This document shows positions 1 through 8,500 of a stretch of DNA of 64,000 nucleotides, in pieces. Source of the DNA: Anseranas semipalmata (Eukaryota; Chordata; Aves; Anseriformes; Anseranatidae). The stretch covers positions 158,465 to 222,464 of the forward strand of contig VXAA01000169.1 of assembly GCA_013399115.1 (NCBI GenBank), written 5' to 3'. The notes under the pieces are model-generated. The model was given only the letters and a program-made list of their open reading frames with translations, did not search any database and was not told where the DNA came from. Within the stretch, counting starts at the first letter, position 1. Each line of letters starts with the position of its first letter. Both the position numbers and the translations under genes were made by a program.

Positions 1-169
1 GCTGTTCTTTGTTCTTGTGAATTAAACTGAAGTAAATGAATAGCACTTTGTATTCTTCAGAGCTTAGATGATGCACTGATCACAGCTGGGTTGCTTGCAA
101 CAAATATTAATTCCCACTTTGAGGACTTTAGAAGTTGAACTAAAGCTGAAGTGATTAGGCATATAAAAT

Positions 170-175
170 TTTATT
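170..175 (-). promoter_or_regulatory. AATAAA poly(A) signal downstream of the NEK2 readthrough stop
   Basis: TTTATT on the plus strand reads AATAAA on the minus strand (context GTTAATAAAATTT), 198 bases past the stop at 373. This gives the readthrough form of exon 8 a plausible 3' end. The hexamer is common by chance in AT-rich DNA, so the call is moderate. Confidence 0.5.
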
Positions 176-372
176 AACTAAATCAAAATGTCTGTAAGAT
201 GACAACTAAAATAACTACAAGCTCTGAGAAAGTTTGGATTACAAGTCAACACTTCGGTTATTTATCATAAGAACCTAATTTTCAAAGCAAAACAAAAAAC
301 TGCAGTGCTGACAGTGGTAACTCATACTCATGAGTGAGCATCGTTCATCAAGTCTTTCTGTAAAGCAGAAAA

Positions 373-592
373 TCAGGAGTCTCTTCCCAGCCACGCAGAG
401 ATAACTGGCGTTTGTATTGCTAGAGTGGGACTAGGTACAGCATGTTGAGCACCATGGGCATTCTTCTGGTCATACCAGCCTACATCTATCAGTGCAACTG
501 GTTTCTTGTATACTTTCATACCTGGACCATCTGCAGAAGCTAACGTCCTCTGCTGTTTGTAGAGATTGTAGTTCCTCATCAAGTTTTCAGCT
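373..592 (-). CDS. NEK2: NEK2 exon 8, read through to a NEK2B-like terminal stop
   Basis: Follows acceptor AAAACAG. The first 71 nt (592-522) encode [20 protein letters not shown] and a few more residues, aligning one-to-one with human NEK2 up to residue 370. At 522/521 there is a candidate donor CCAG|GTATGA at exactly the point where I recall human NEK2A and NEK2B diverging. Without splicing, the frame stays open 49 more codons to TGA at 375-373, and AATAAA follows about 200 bases on. This exon is therefore either internal (NEK2A-type, with the last exon outside the window) or terminal (NEK2B-like); both may occur. Confidence 0.8.
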
Positions 593-3500
593 CTGTTTTG
601 AAGAAAAGAAGTTTAAACTTTTTGTTGTAAGGTTGTAGAGTTTCTAATCTAGACAATTACAGGTTAGTGGATACCTAGCAAGTTTGTCCTCTGCCAGTCT
701 CTCTCGAACACAGAGTTCCCGTTCTCTCTCTGGAAGTAGAAATATGGTGGTATGCAGTGTTAGAATGTAAATGTTAAAGTTGGAGGGATTGAGCATGATG
801 GATTTTCTTACAGAAAAGGACAGTAGTAATAGCCTGCCAGGTGCACCTATGTTTCTGCTTCTGTGGCTCTAAACAAAGCAAGGTAACTGCTGCGTGGATA
901 CAAGCATTACCAATACCTTAATAAAGCACTGGACGAGTGCTCTAAAATGCTAGTCTTCTTAAAAAGAAAAAAAAAAAGTCATCCACCACATCTGCAACAA
1001 TGAAGCTATAGCAGCTTTCTATTCTGCACATTATCTCATGGTACACATGACACCAGGTCTGAATAACTATTTAGATGCCAGCTAAAAAGTCAGCTATGAC
1101 TGAACACGCTGTTTTACAGCAGCAGCTGTTATTCAGGCTCAGAAAACCATACATATATATATATGGTTAGAAATCTGTATTACAGAGCCTACTGCACATG
1201 CAGAGAGGTAATTCATCTAGTCAGGATAACTGACTAGATGAAACAGCCATCTGCACTGTTTCACAGGTAAGCTACCTGTAGGGTACAGCTTCTATAAAAG
1301 CAGCTAACCATTCACTCAGGTATGTTTTGCTCCAACATTATGCTTACCTTAGGCTAAGCATTAAATGTAGCTAGTGTTAATATACAGAGTAGGTGAAAAG
1401 CAACCTACACTGCATAGTGCAGGGCAATATATTTGGACTCTTTCTGCATACTTTGCAAATTATTGCTCATTTTTAATAATCTTCACAGACCAGACTTCCA
1501 TTTCTGAACTGCCAAGTACATATTAGTAAATGAAAACAAGAATAAACTAGTGTAGATGACTAATCATTAGAGTCCAAGCATTTTTGTTTTAGTCTTTAGA
1601 CAGAATTCTAGTAGCAACTACAGGAGTATGATAGCCTAGTGCATTAAAATGAGGGTTTTGAAAGCAGTCTACCTTTCCTTCCTCAGCACTTATTCTTTTG
1701 AATCAGAACCCCATTGCCACCCCGTTCCCAAAGGGAAATATCATACGCTCCAAACGTTGCTCTCTGTCTTTAATGGCTTGCTCTCTTTCATGTAACTGTT
1801 GCTCCTTCAGTTTCAGCTCATTCACTGGAGTATCCAAATGCTGCAGCCTCTCTGGCTCCCCTGATCTCCGGCCTCTTTTATCAGAATTTTTTCTCTGCTC
1901 TTCAGCCACCAAGTCTGCTATCAAGGGATGCTGCAGAATATCTTCAACAGATGGCCGGCAATAATCCTAAAGGAAAGAAGTTACCAACAGGTCCCATCTA
2001 TAACCAAGAAACATTATGGCCAGGGATTCTCAAGCAAGACCCACCTAGGTGGAAACCACCTGATGTGCTACACAGTGGAGGGAAAGCTGGAGAAAAATTG
2101 AGTAAAGAAAGGACAGCAGCTAAGCTATGGCATGCCATACTAATACAACAAAAAGGCTAAGGCAAAAGCTGAGACAGGAGGCTGTTACCAGTCTTCAGCT
2201 CCAGAAGCTGAAAGCCTGGCTCTCCCAGCCCAGGTACCCACTCCTTTCAGAGCATGAATGGGGTGGGGAACCTGCAGAGGCAGATGTCAGTAGGTTCTGG
2301 AGCCAACACTCTGCCTCTCCAACTGTCACTTGAGTCCCAAAGGATCCACACCTGTTAAAGACTTAGGTTCTTGTTACAGTTTTGTTGTCCCATGCAGAAT
2401 TCTTCTCAACACCTGCATCCCACCTGTGTGGGGTGAGCTATAAATTAACCATATAAAACAGAATCCAAAAATGAAGACAAAACAACCTCTTCAAAATTCC
2501 AAACACACTGGGAACCATTTTAACCCCAAAGTTAGACCTTGTTAAGTATGTTAGGAGGTTCCATATAGGCCAGTGCTGAGACAGCATTTTGCATTTTATT
2601 AACATGGCATTAAAAAAAAAAAAAAAAAAAAGCAGCAGCTTAAGTTTAAAGTGTCCTGAAAGCACAATTTTTCCCACTTCCCCATGCAAGTGATATTGCT
2701 AGTGACAAGATGACTGCATCACTACTTCAGATCAGCTGTTTCATAATTGAGAAGGAAAACTAGTACTTCGGTACTAGTTCATATCATAGGAGGAAAAATA
2801 GTAATTGATTCTTACCTTTAAGTTCAGCATCTCTTTGAGAAGTTCATTCAACTGCTCTGAGTAACGATATGGTATTCGTCTGAACTTCCCTTCCCTTATC
2901 TTTTCTGCCAACTCCTTTTGGTTGTAAGCTCTAAATGGAGGCCTAAAGAAGAGTATTTTTCTTGAAGTCTCTCACTAGTTTTACAGGACTTATTTTCATT
3001 AAAGTGTCAGACTAAGAAAAAAGCAGCAAAGATTACTTACCTAATGTCAAGACCAATACAGAAATAAAAATGTTGGACTGGTCTCTGAAACCTTTAAGCT
3101 TTCATTTATAAAAAATGTAATCATATATGCATTAAAAATTACGCTTCCACATTCATTACCACACTACTATACTTACGAGAGCGCACATAACTCATACAGA
3201 AGACATCCTAGAGACCAGATGTCAGATTTTTCATTGTATGACATGTGGTTCATTTGTTCCTAAAGAGAGAGAACAATCTTAGTTTTATTAAGACATTCTC
3301 CTATTGCAGGATCATCTGCTACTGTTCAAAGCTGAATTAAACCATTGGTTGCTGGGGTTACTTTTAAGCTTCCTTCTTAATTAACCTCCACAGCTATTCT
3401 TACTAGCAGGGTCTTAACACATTATAGCAGTACCACACTATAGAAGGCTGAAGTGTTGCACCAGTCTTCAATTGATACAACCCCATATTTCAGTCAACAT

Positions 3501-5326
3501 TAATCTTTCCCCCACAAGAAGCAACGTATCAAGTGAAAACTCATTCCTGGTCATTTCTAATACAAATTAAAATCTTACCCTCAATGTGTAGTTTAATAGC
3601 CTCTTTACCTTAACCCTATGAAACAGGAGAATGCTCTAGCTTCTCTGTTCCTTTTACGGAACAAGATACTCCAACATACCTTACACGTATAATATTCCCA
3701 GCACATAAAACTTATACAGTGAAAAGCAACCTTAATTAGAAGGTAGTGATCATGTGAGGAAGAAAGGAGATGAAAATATCTGCAAGCTAGCTATCTGCAA
3801 AATAACCTCATGTCCAGAACATGCACACACTTTATGAAAGAGTCACCTGCATTTAAGACTAGCAACTCTTCTAATCCTCCAAGTAGGAATGGACTCAGAC
3901 CAACACTGCAGAGAACAGAGGAACAAAAGGGAAGATAAGGCATAGAAGGGAGGTCTTACCGGAGACATATAATATGGAGTTCCAACAAATGTTTTGGCAA
4001 AGCTGGTGTCATGGTGCAATATTCTAGCCAGTCCAAAATCTCCAAGTTTAACATTTTGCTTGCTATCTAGAAAGACATTTGCTGGTTTTAGGTCACGATG
4101 TACAGTGACTCCACCGTCACTCCGTCTATGACATTCCTTCAAGGCCAATGTCAATTGAGTCAGTACTCGGAGAACAAAGCTTTCTTCCAAGTAATGTCTG
4201 AAAGATGAAAACATTGTTTAACAAACGTTAACAGATGTTTTATAGCATACACCATTTTAAGTAGTTGCTGCCAGTCTTAGTCGTATATATTTTTTAAATA
4301 CTACTGTTACAACTCACTGAATCAAGCTCATCACCTTTAAAGATAAGCTAACAACAACAGACATCTACCTGTGGTACTTTAAAAATGGAAATTAAAAGCC
4401 TATTGAAAGACATACAGACTTTTGTTGCTCAGTCCACATAATATTCCCCTCCTCCCTCAAAGGGTTTAACAGACATGCAGCATTTCCATTACTTACAACA
4501 CAAACATCAAACTGTAAACAACAAACAGAGAGCTAAGACAACTGGTTTTTAATATAGCCCTCCTCAAATGAAAACATTGGTATGTTTGGTACAGCCCCAG
4601 TGCCACTTTGGGCTACTCTCACAGCACAACACATGCAGCATCATGTACTTGTTGAAGAACGTGAAGACTAATACTGTACTTCAGAAGCAGAGTTCTTATC
4701 TTTTGGACACAGAGAAGCGTCCAGTCGGCTGGTGCATCCGTTAGCACAGCTCCCACCAGCTCCCACAGCCCTTTCCCGTTTCAGAGAAGCTGCGGAAGGC
4801 CAGACGCAGTCGCTCACAAGTTAAGGGATGCATTTCACGCTAAGCGCTTTCTTGGACTGCCCCGGCGCTCCCCGCGGCCCCAGGTTGCCACAGGGGGACT
4901 TCACGTGCCTTTCCCTCGTGCACCGGGCGATGAGGCTGGCCAGGTCACCGCCGTCGCAGTACTCCATCACGATGTACAGCGTCGTGCTGCTCCTGTCGAT
5001 GATGCGATCGTGGTAGCGGACGATGTTCGGGTGCCTCAGCTCGCGAAGCAAATTCACTTCCGAAACGAGCATCTGCTTCTCCGCCTCCGTCATGGAGCCG
5101 TAGTCCAGCTCCTTCCATACCAAGACCTAAGGGGGAACAAGCCCGGGAGCGACCCGGACACGGCTTACCGAAGGGAGCCCCGGGCGCCNNNNGGCCCCCC
5201 CCCGCCCCGCCGCCGCCGCCGCCGCCTCACCTTGCCGTCGGCCTTGCGCCGCACCTTGCGGCACTTGCCGTAGGAGCCGGCGCCGATGGTGAGCAGCACC
5301 TCGTAGTCCTCGGGGCGGCTGGGCAT
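373..5326 (-). CDS. NEK2: NEK2, NIMA-related serine/threonine kinase 2 (8 coding exons, gene-level entry)
   Basis: NEK2 phosphorylates centrosomal linker proteins such as C-NAP1/rootletin and promotes centrosome separation at G2/M. Joining 5326-5231, 5126-4909, 4197-3960, 3259-3177, 2942-2816, 1966-1747, 729-675 and 592-373 gives one open frame of 418 codons plus stop, with matching splice phases at every junction. Visible kinase motifs are the glycine loop GAGSYGKC (about residue 15), catalytic lysine in VLVWKE (K37), HRDLKPAN (catalytic Asp about 140), DFG (about 158) and [11 protein letters not shown] heptad-rich coiled coil follows the kinase domain (from ELKLKEQQL, about residue 305, to about 360). 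The ATG sits in GCCGCCATG, a strong Kozak context. Residues 1-369 align colinearly with human NEK2 1-370, with one residue missing before HRD. After residue 369 this frame reads through a candidate donor into a 49-residue tail unlike human NEK2A. The NEK2A-type last exon (PP1-binding KVHF, KEN box, MR tail) is not in the window. Confidence 0.95.
675..729 (-). CDS. NEK2: NEK2 coding exon 7 (55 nt)
   Basis: A 55-nt exon bounded by CTTCCAG and AG|GTATCC. It encodes [17 protein letters not shown], closely matching the human coiled-coil segment [19 protein letters not shown]. Phases agree on both sides. It is too short to show as a standalone open reading frame. Confidence 0.92.
730..1746 (-). other. 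NEK2 intron 6
   Basis: A 1017-base GT-AG intron. It holds a perfect 13-bp inverted repeat (1212-1242) and a short AT-repeat palindromic stretch near 1147-1166. Confidence 0.85.
1212..1242. repeat. Perfect 13-bp inverted repeat, 5-nt loop
   Basis: TTCATCTAGTCAG and CTGACTAGATGAA are exact reverse complements separated by GATAA. It lies in NEK2 intron 6, away from both splice sites. Confidence 0.9.
1747..1966 (-). CDS. NEK2: NEK2 coding exon 6
   Basis: The acceptor TCCTTTAG precedes [15 protein letters not shown], the end of the kinase domain (RPS motif). The coiled-coil start [14 protein letters not shown] follows. The donor GAGC|GTATGA leaves one base, which combines with exon 7 to make Gln, as in human RLEQKEQ. 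Confidence 0.94.
1967..2815 (-). other. NEK2 intron 5
   Basis: An 849-base GT-AG intron. It holds the 2758-2779 hairpin and an A tract near 2610-2630. The short open frames inside it are not supported as exons. Confidence 0.85.
2758..2779. repeat. Perfect 9-bp hairpin with UUCG loop
   Basis: AACTAGTAC and GTACTAGTT flank TTCG, forming a C(UUCG)G tetraloop stem on the plus strand and a CGAA loop on the NEK2 transcript. It lies 36-58 bases inside NEK2 intron 5 from the exon 5 donor. Confidence 0.9.
2816..2942 (-). CDS. NEK2: NEK2 coding exon 5
   Basis: The acceptor TTCTTTAG is followed by the split Ser codon and [20 protein letters not shown], part of the kinase C-lobe. It ends NLKAAG-free at ...CTG AAC TTA AAG|GTAAGA in phase 0. 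A 9-bp perfect hairpin lies 36 bases into the following intron. Confidence 0.94.
3177..3259 (-). CDS. NEK2: NEK2 coding exon 4
   Basis: The acceptor CTCTTTAG is followed by [18 protein letters not shown], the end of the activation segment plus the DxWSLG subdomain IX. The donor is TC|GTAAGT. The 83 nt length leaves phase 2, matched by exon 5. Confidence 0.94.
3260..3959 (-). other. NEK2 intron 3
   Basis: A 700-base AT-rich GT-AG intron. Nothing else was recognised. Confidence 0.85.
3960..4197 (-). CDS. NEK2: NEK2 coding exon 3
   Basis: Follows acceptor TTTCAG and starts by completing the Arg of TRERHYLEE. It encodes the catalytic loop [10 protein letters not shown], the DFGLAR motif and the activation segment [10 protein letters not shown], and ends at CCG|GTAAGA. 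Relative to human NEK2 one residue is missing just before HRD (GGVTVHRD here versus GGHTVLHRD as recalled for human). Confidence 0.95.
4198..4908 (-). other. NEK2 intron 2 (GC-AG)
   Basis: A 711-base intron with donor GCACGT and acceptor TTTCAG. No other feature was recognised in it. Confidence 0.8.
4909..5126 (-). CDS. NEK2: NEK2 coding exon 2
   Basis: The acceptor CCCTTAG precedes GTC TTG GTA TGG AAG (VLVWK, catalytic lysine K37). The exon carries the helix-C region and hinge ([13 protein letters not shown]). The length of 218 nt leaves phase 2. The only donor that preserves the frame into exon 3 is AAAG|GCACGT, a GC donor. The nearby GTGAAG, four bases further on, would shift the frame. 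Confidence 0.9.
5231..5326 (-). CDS. NEK2: NEK2 coding exon 1
   Basis: Contains 32 codons from ATG (5326-5324, GCCGCCATG context) to AAG followed by GTGAGG. It encodes the N-terminus beginning [11 protein letters not shown] and the glycine-rich ATP loop GAGSYG. The exon is very GC-rich and lies in the CpG island. It ends in phase 0. Confidence 0.95.
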
Positions 5327-5374
5327 GGCGGCGGCGCCACCGCGAGCTGCCGCCGGCCCGCGGCACCTGCGCCG

Positions 5375-5389
5375 TTTGAACGCACCGCC
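5375..5389 (-). promoter_or_regulatory. Candidate CDE/CHR cell-cycle element
   Basis: In gene orientation the bases read GGCGG, a 4-base spacer TGCG, then TTCAAA. A CDE-like GGCGG 4 bases from a CHR is the layout known from G2/M genes repressed by DREAM/MuvB. The CHR hexamer is the reverse complement of canonical TTTGAA, so orientation differs from the classic case. Confidence 0.45.
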
Positions 5390-5399
5390 CCTCCCTCCC

Positions 5400-5446
5400 A
5401 TTGGCCGCGCGCCCCGGCCCCACTCGGGCGCCCCGCTTCCCATTGG
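5400..5446 (-). promoter_or_regulatory. Two CCAAT boxes (NF-Y-type sites)
   Basis: ATTGG at 5400-5404 and 5442-5446 on the plus strand reads CCAAT toward NEK2, 42 bases apart and upstream of the CHR-like site. Paired CCAAT boxes are typical of G2/M promoters. Confidence 0.6.
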
Positions 5447-5564
5447 CTGCTCCGCCGCAACCGNGGGTGGGGCGCGGGGCGGCCTCTGGGCCTTCCTCCG
5501 CCTCTCGACCTCCGTGCGTTCAGGCGTTCAGGGGAGAACGAGCTCTGAAAGCAGCAGTAGACAG

Positions 5565-8500
5565 AGCTCTCTTTGCTGTGGCTGTACTGTTACACGATGT
5601 GCGAACAGCTTTTGGAAATAAACCAAACGGTGCAGAGACCTGAAACGTAAATTCAAAAGCAGGAATGTATGGGTCCACATCCAAATGTTGCACCAGCAAT
5701 TATAAATTACGAGTACATTAAGTTACACAGAATAACGGTACGATACGCTGAATAGCATTACAGAGATTTTAAGAAGTATGTGATGTGTTTTCTAGCATCA
5801 TTTAGGATAATTTTGGAGTGATACTGGAGTTCTGGGTTGGCTTTAGTCTCTCTCCATGTGGGAATGGCTGTAACTGAAGCAGGAACTCCGAGTTCTTCGG
5901 GAAGGAATTGTAACACACGTGTATAGTGCCTGAACCAGGTACAAAAGGAAATAGTTCTAAGGGTTTAAAAAAAGGTTTGGGGGGCATAGATGTCAAGCTA
6001 TCACTGAATATTTATGAAATATTCTTATATTCTGAAGGTTTAGAAAAACCTAAGCCTTTACTTTCATCATCAGGAAGCACAAAGGCTCCTTTTTTCCATT
6101 ATAAAAATTCTATAGCTTTCTATCTGTAGATGTCTATTCATTACAGGAAAAAAAATGAGCAAATGGGTATAAAGACATTTTAGTTTTGTTGTTAATGAGT
6201 AACAGGGCACTCTAAATGGTTCATTTTTATCACTGCTTTTAATTACCTTAAAAGAAAATTCTCATATACATTATTAGCATCATAAATAAATTATGGCATT
6301 ATGCAATAAAAATGACACAAATTGCAGTATGTGTTATGCAGGCTGTAAGCTTCGTTTCTGGTTTCAAATATATCTCTGTTTCAAACTTCTGTACTTTTAA
6401 ATTAGTAAAAGGTCATCGTGCATCCCCACTGTTATCAATGGGAGTCTTTCTATTTATATTTCAAAAGAAATAGAGCAGGTTTTGAATACTGTGTTTCGTC
6501 TATGGCCTGTCTTGAAAGTTTCTTTAGAAATGGTGCTTTGAATCATAGAAATGTCAAAATGTCATGCTCCAAACATCAGTAGCACAGTCATTTTTCTTCT
6601 GATTATGCTTATTTCTAACCGCTTGATAATGTGAGAAAAGCTCATTTCTAAAAGTGATTATTAAAAATTTTAGTAGGTACCCGATTTTCTTTCTTTCTTC
6701 TTCATTCTCACTATATAAGAGAACCCAGAGTCCAATGACTCCAAAAATATATTTCAAGTTTGAAATGGAGACCATTGTTGTCAGGTATTGTATTTTCAAC
6801 TCTGATCTCTAGTTCAGAAGCAACTCTTAGATTTCTGGTCTTGAAAATACATGTGCTGACTTCAGGTCTTTGAAAGCTATCAATTAGTATTTGATAATCT
6901 ATTTTTTAATATTGGTTGTAATATTTTATTTGCCTTTTTTTTTTTTTTTACATCAAAATTCACCAATCATTTCCCGAAAGTTAACAAAAACCTAAAATTC
7001 TTCTGTAGTTCACTGCCAAAGTTTGGTAATTTTTGTGATATCTGCCATTTTTTGCCATAAGAAGTACCATTTTCCTTATTCCAGGGCCTAGTAATCTGAC
7101 AAAATATTAAACGCTGAAGATAGATAATATGGTAGATAAATCTCAGATTCTCTTAGATATTTTCTCTTTTGTGCATGGAGATAAGTAACAATAAATGGCT
7201 AACATTTTGCTGTGGGAGTCCAACTGAGTATATCTATACAGATTGATAGCAAAAAAGTATTTTAAAGTACTGTAGCAAATTAAATTGTTTTTGTGGCAAC
7301 TTTTTTTTGTTGTTGTTAGCCAATCAGAGAAAATTGCGTGGAAGTAGAGGTTCAGAAACAAAACACGATCAATAGGAAAAGTACTGAAAATAAACAGAGG
7401 ATTCTGATGAAAAATAAATGCGCTTTGTAAAAAAAAAAAAATTACAAAAATATCTGAGGAAAATCTTCTTTTCTCTTCAAAGAGATGTAAGACGTGAAAT
7501 CATATTTCAGGATCTCGGAAATATGCCAAAGTCTTCCAGCAAAAAGGAGGAATTTAGTACATAGCATTAGTAAGGTAAGAGATCTTCAAAATGCTTTTGA
7601 ATGACAAAAAGAGAAATTATAAAAACTGGAGTGACTGAGACATCAGTGTGTTATTTTAGTTCATTTTCACCACATAAGTAGTTTGCTTTTTTTTTTTTTA
7701 ATTTCAATTGAATTTGTCCTTACATGTCTTTATACACATTCTGTGTTTTATTTTTTCCTCACCTTTTCTCACTTGGTCTCGTGAACACAAATTTTACATC
7801 TACCAAGGGTTATTGTACAAAGATTTTATCGTCACAATTCATATCTAGAACTAACAAAATAAAAAATGAAAACAAAAATAAAATAAAAAGGCTGGGATAT
7901 TTACACAGTAGCACTCCCCTCCTTTAGAAACATTTAAAGATGAACATCTCTATCTAAACAGATCACTGGGTAAGCAAAGATTAATGAAGCACACAAATTT
8001 GATTTGATTTTAAACAAGCAAACAAACAAAAACACCATAAAACAGTTTTCTAGAATAATTTAATGTGGTGAAACAAAGTTCAGTATAATCACTATCAACT
8101 TTGAGATGCAAGAACATTTTCCAAACTCTTGACTAATGTTCTCTGGTTTTCTGGAATATTCCAGATTACAGTATATAGAATCAGAAAATTTGAGATAATT
8201 GGAAGGCATGTTGATTTTTATATCTTTGCCAGATATCCATGTTCAACGTACTTACATATGAAAAATAAGAATAATAGTTTAAAATTCCAACACACTTATT
8301 CCTGGCATGTTATTAAATGTCAGAAAAAAAGTATCAGAGTAAAAATTCCTAGTATTTTTCCTCTACTGGTTTGAAGGGGAAACAAAGAACATGTTCATTG
8401 ATGAAATTCTGCACAACACAGCTGTGGACAGGGCAGCAAAGAAGCAAAATTTAGAAGCATTAATTATAGGGCTTAAAACCATGCTACATTTCATTTTTTT

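Larger units (their letters stand above)
5165..5520. promoter_or_regulatory. NEK2 CpG-island promoter
   Basis: This stretch is dense in C, G and CpG, in sharp contrast to the AT-rich flanks. It covers NEK2 exon 1, intron 1 and the upstream 190 bases. There is no obvious TATA box. Two CCAAT boxes (5446-5442 and 5404-5400 in gene orientation) and a CDE/CHR-like element lie directly upstream of the ATG, which suggests a 5' UTR under about 60 bases. Assembly Ns fall at 5189-5192 and 5464. Confidence 0.85.

Noticed and set aside
1698..1964. Plus-strand 88-codon frame
   Set aside because: Antisense shadow of NEK2 exon 6.
5118..5126. Alternative frame-shifted joining of NEK2 exon 2 using the GTGAAG donor at about 4905
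   Set aside because: It would break the kinase frame before HYLEES. The GC donor restores the conserved TRERHYLEE reading.
4828..5643. Plus-strand frames over NEK2 exons 1-2 and its promoter
   Set aside because: They are antisense shadows of NEK2 exons and GC-rich sequence; the spliced minus-strand gene explains the region.
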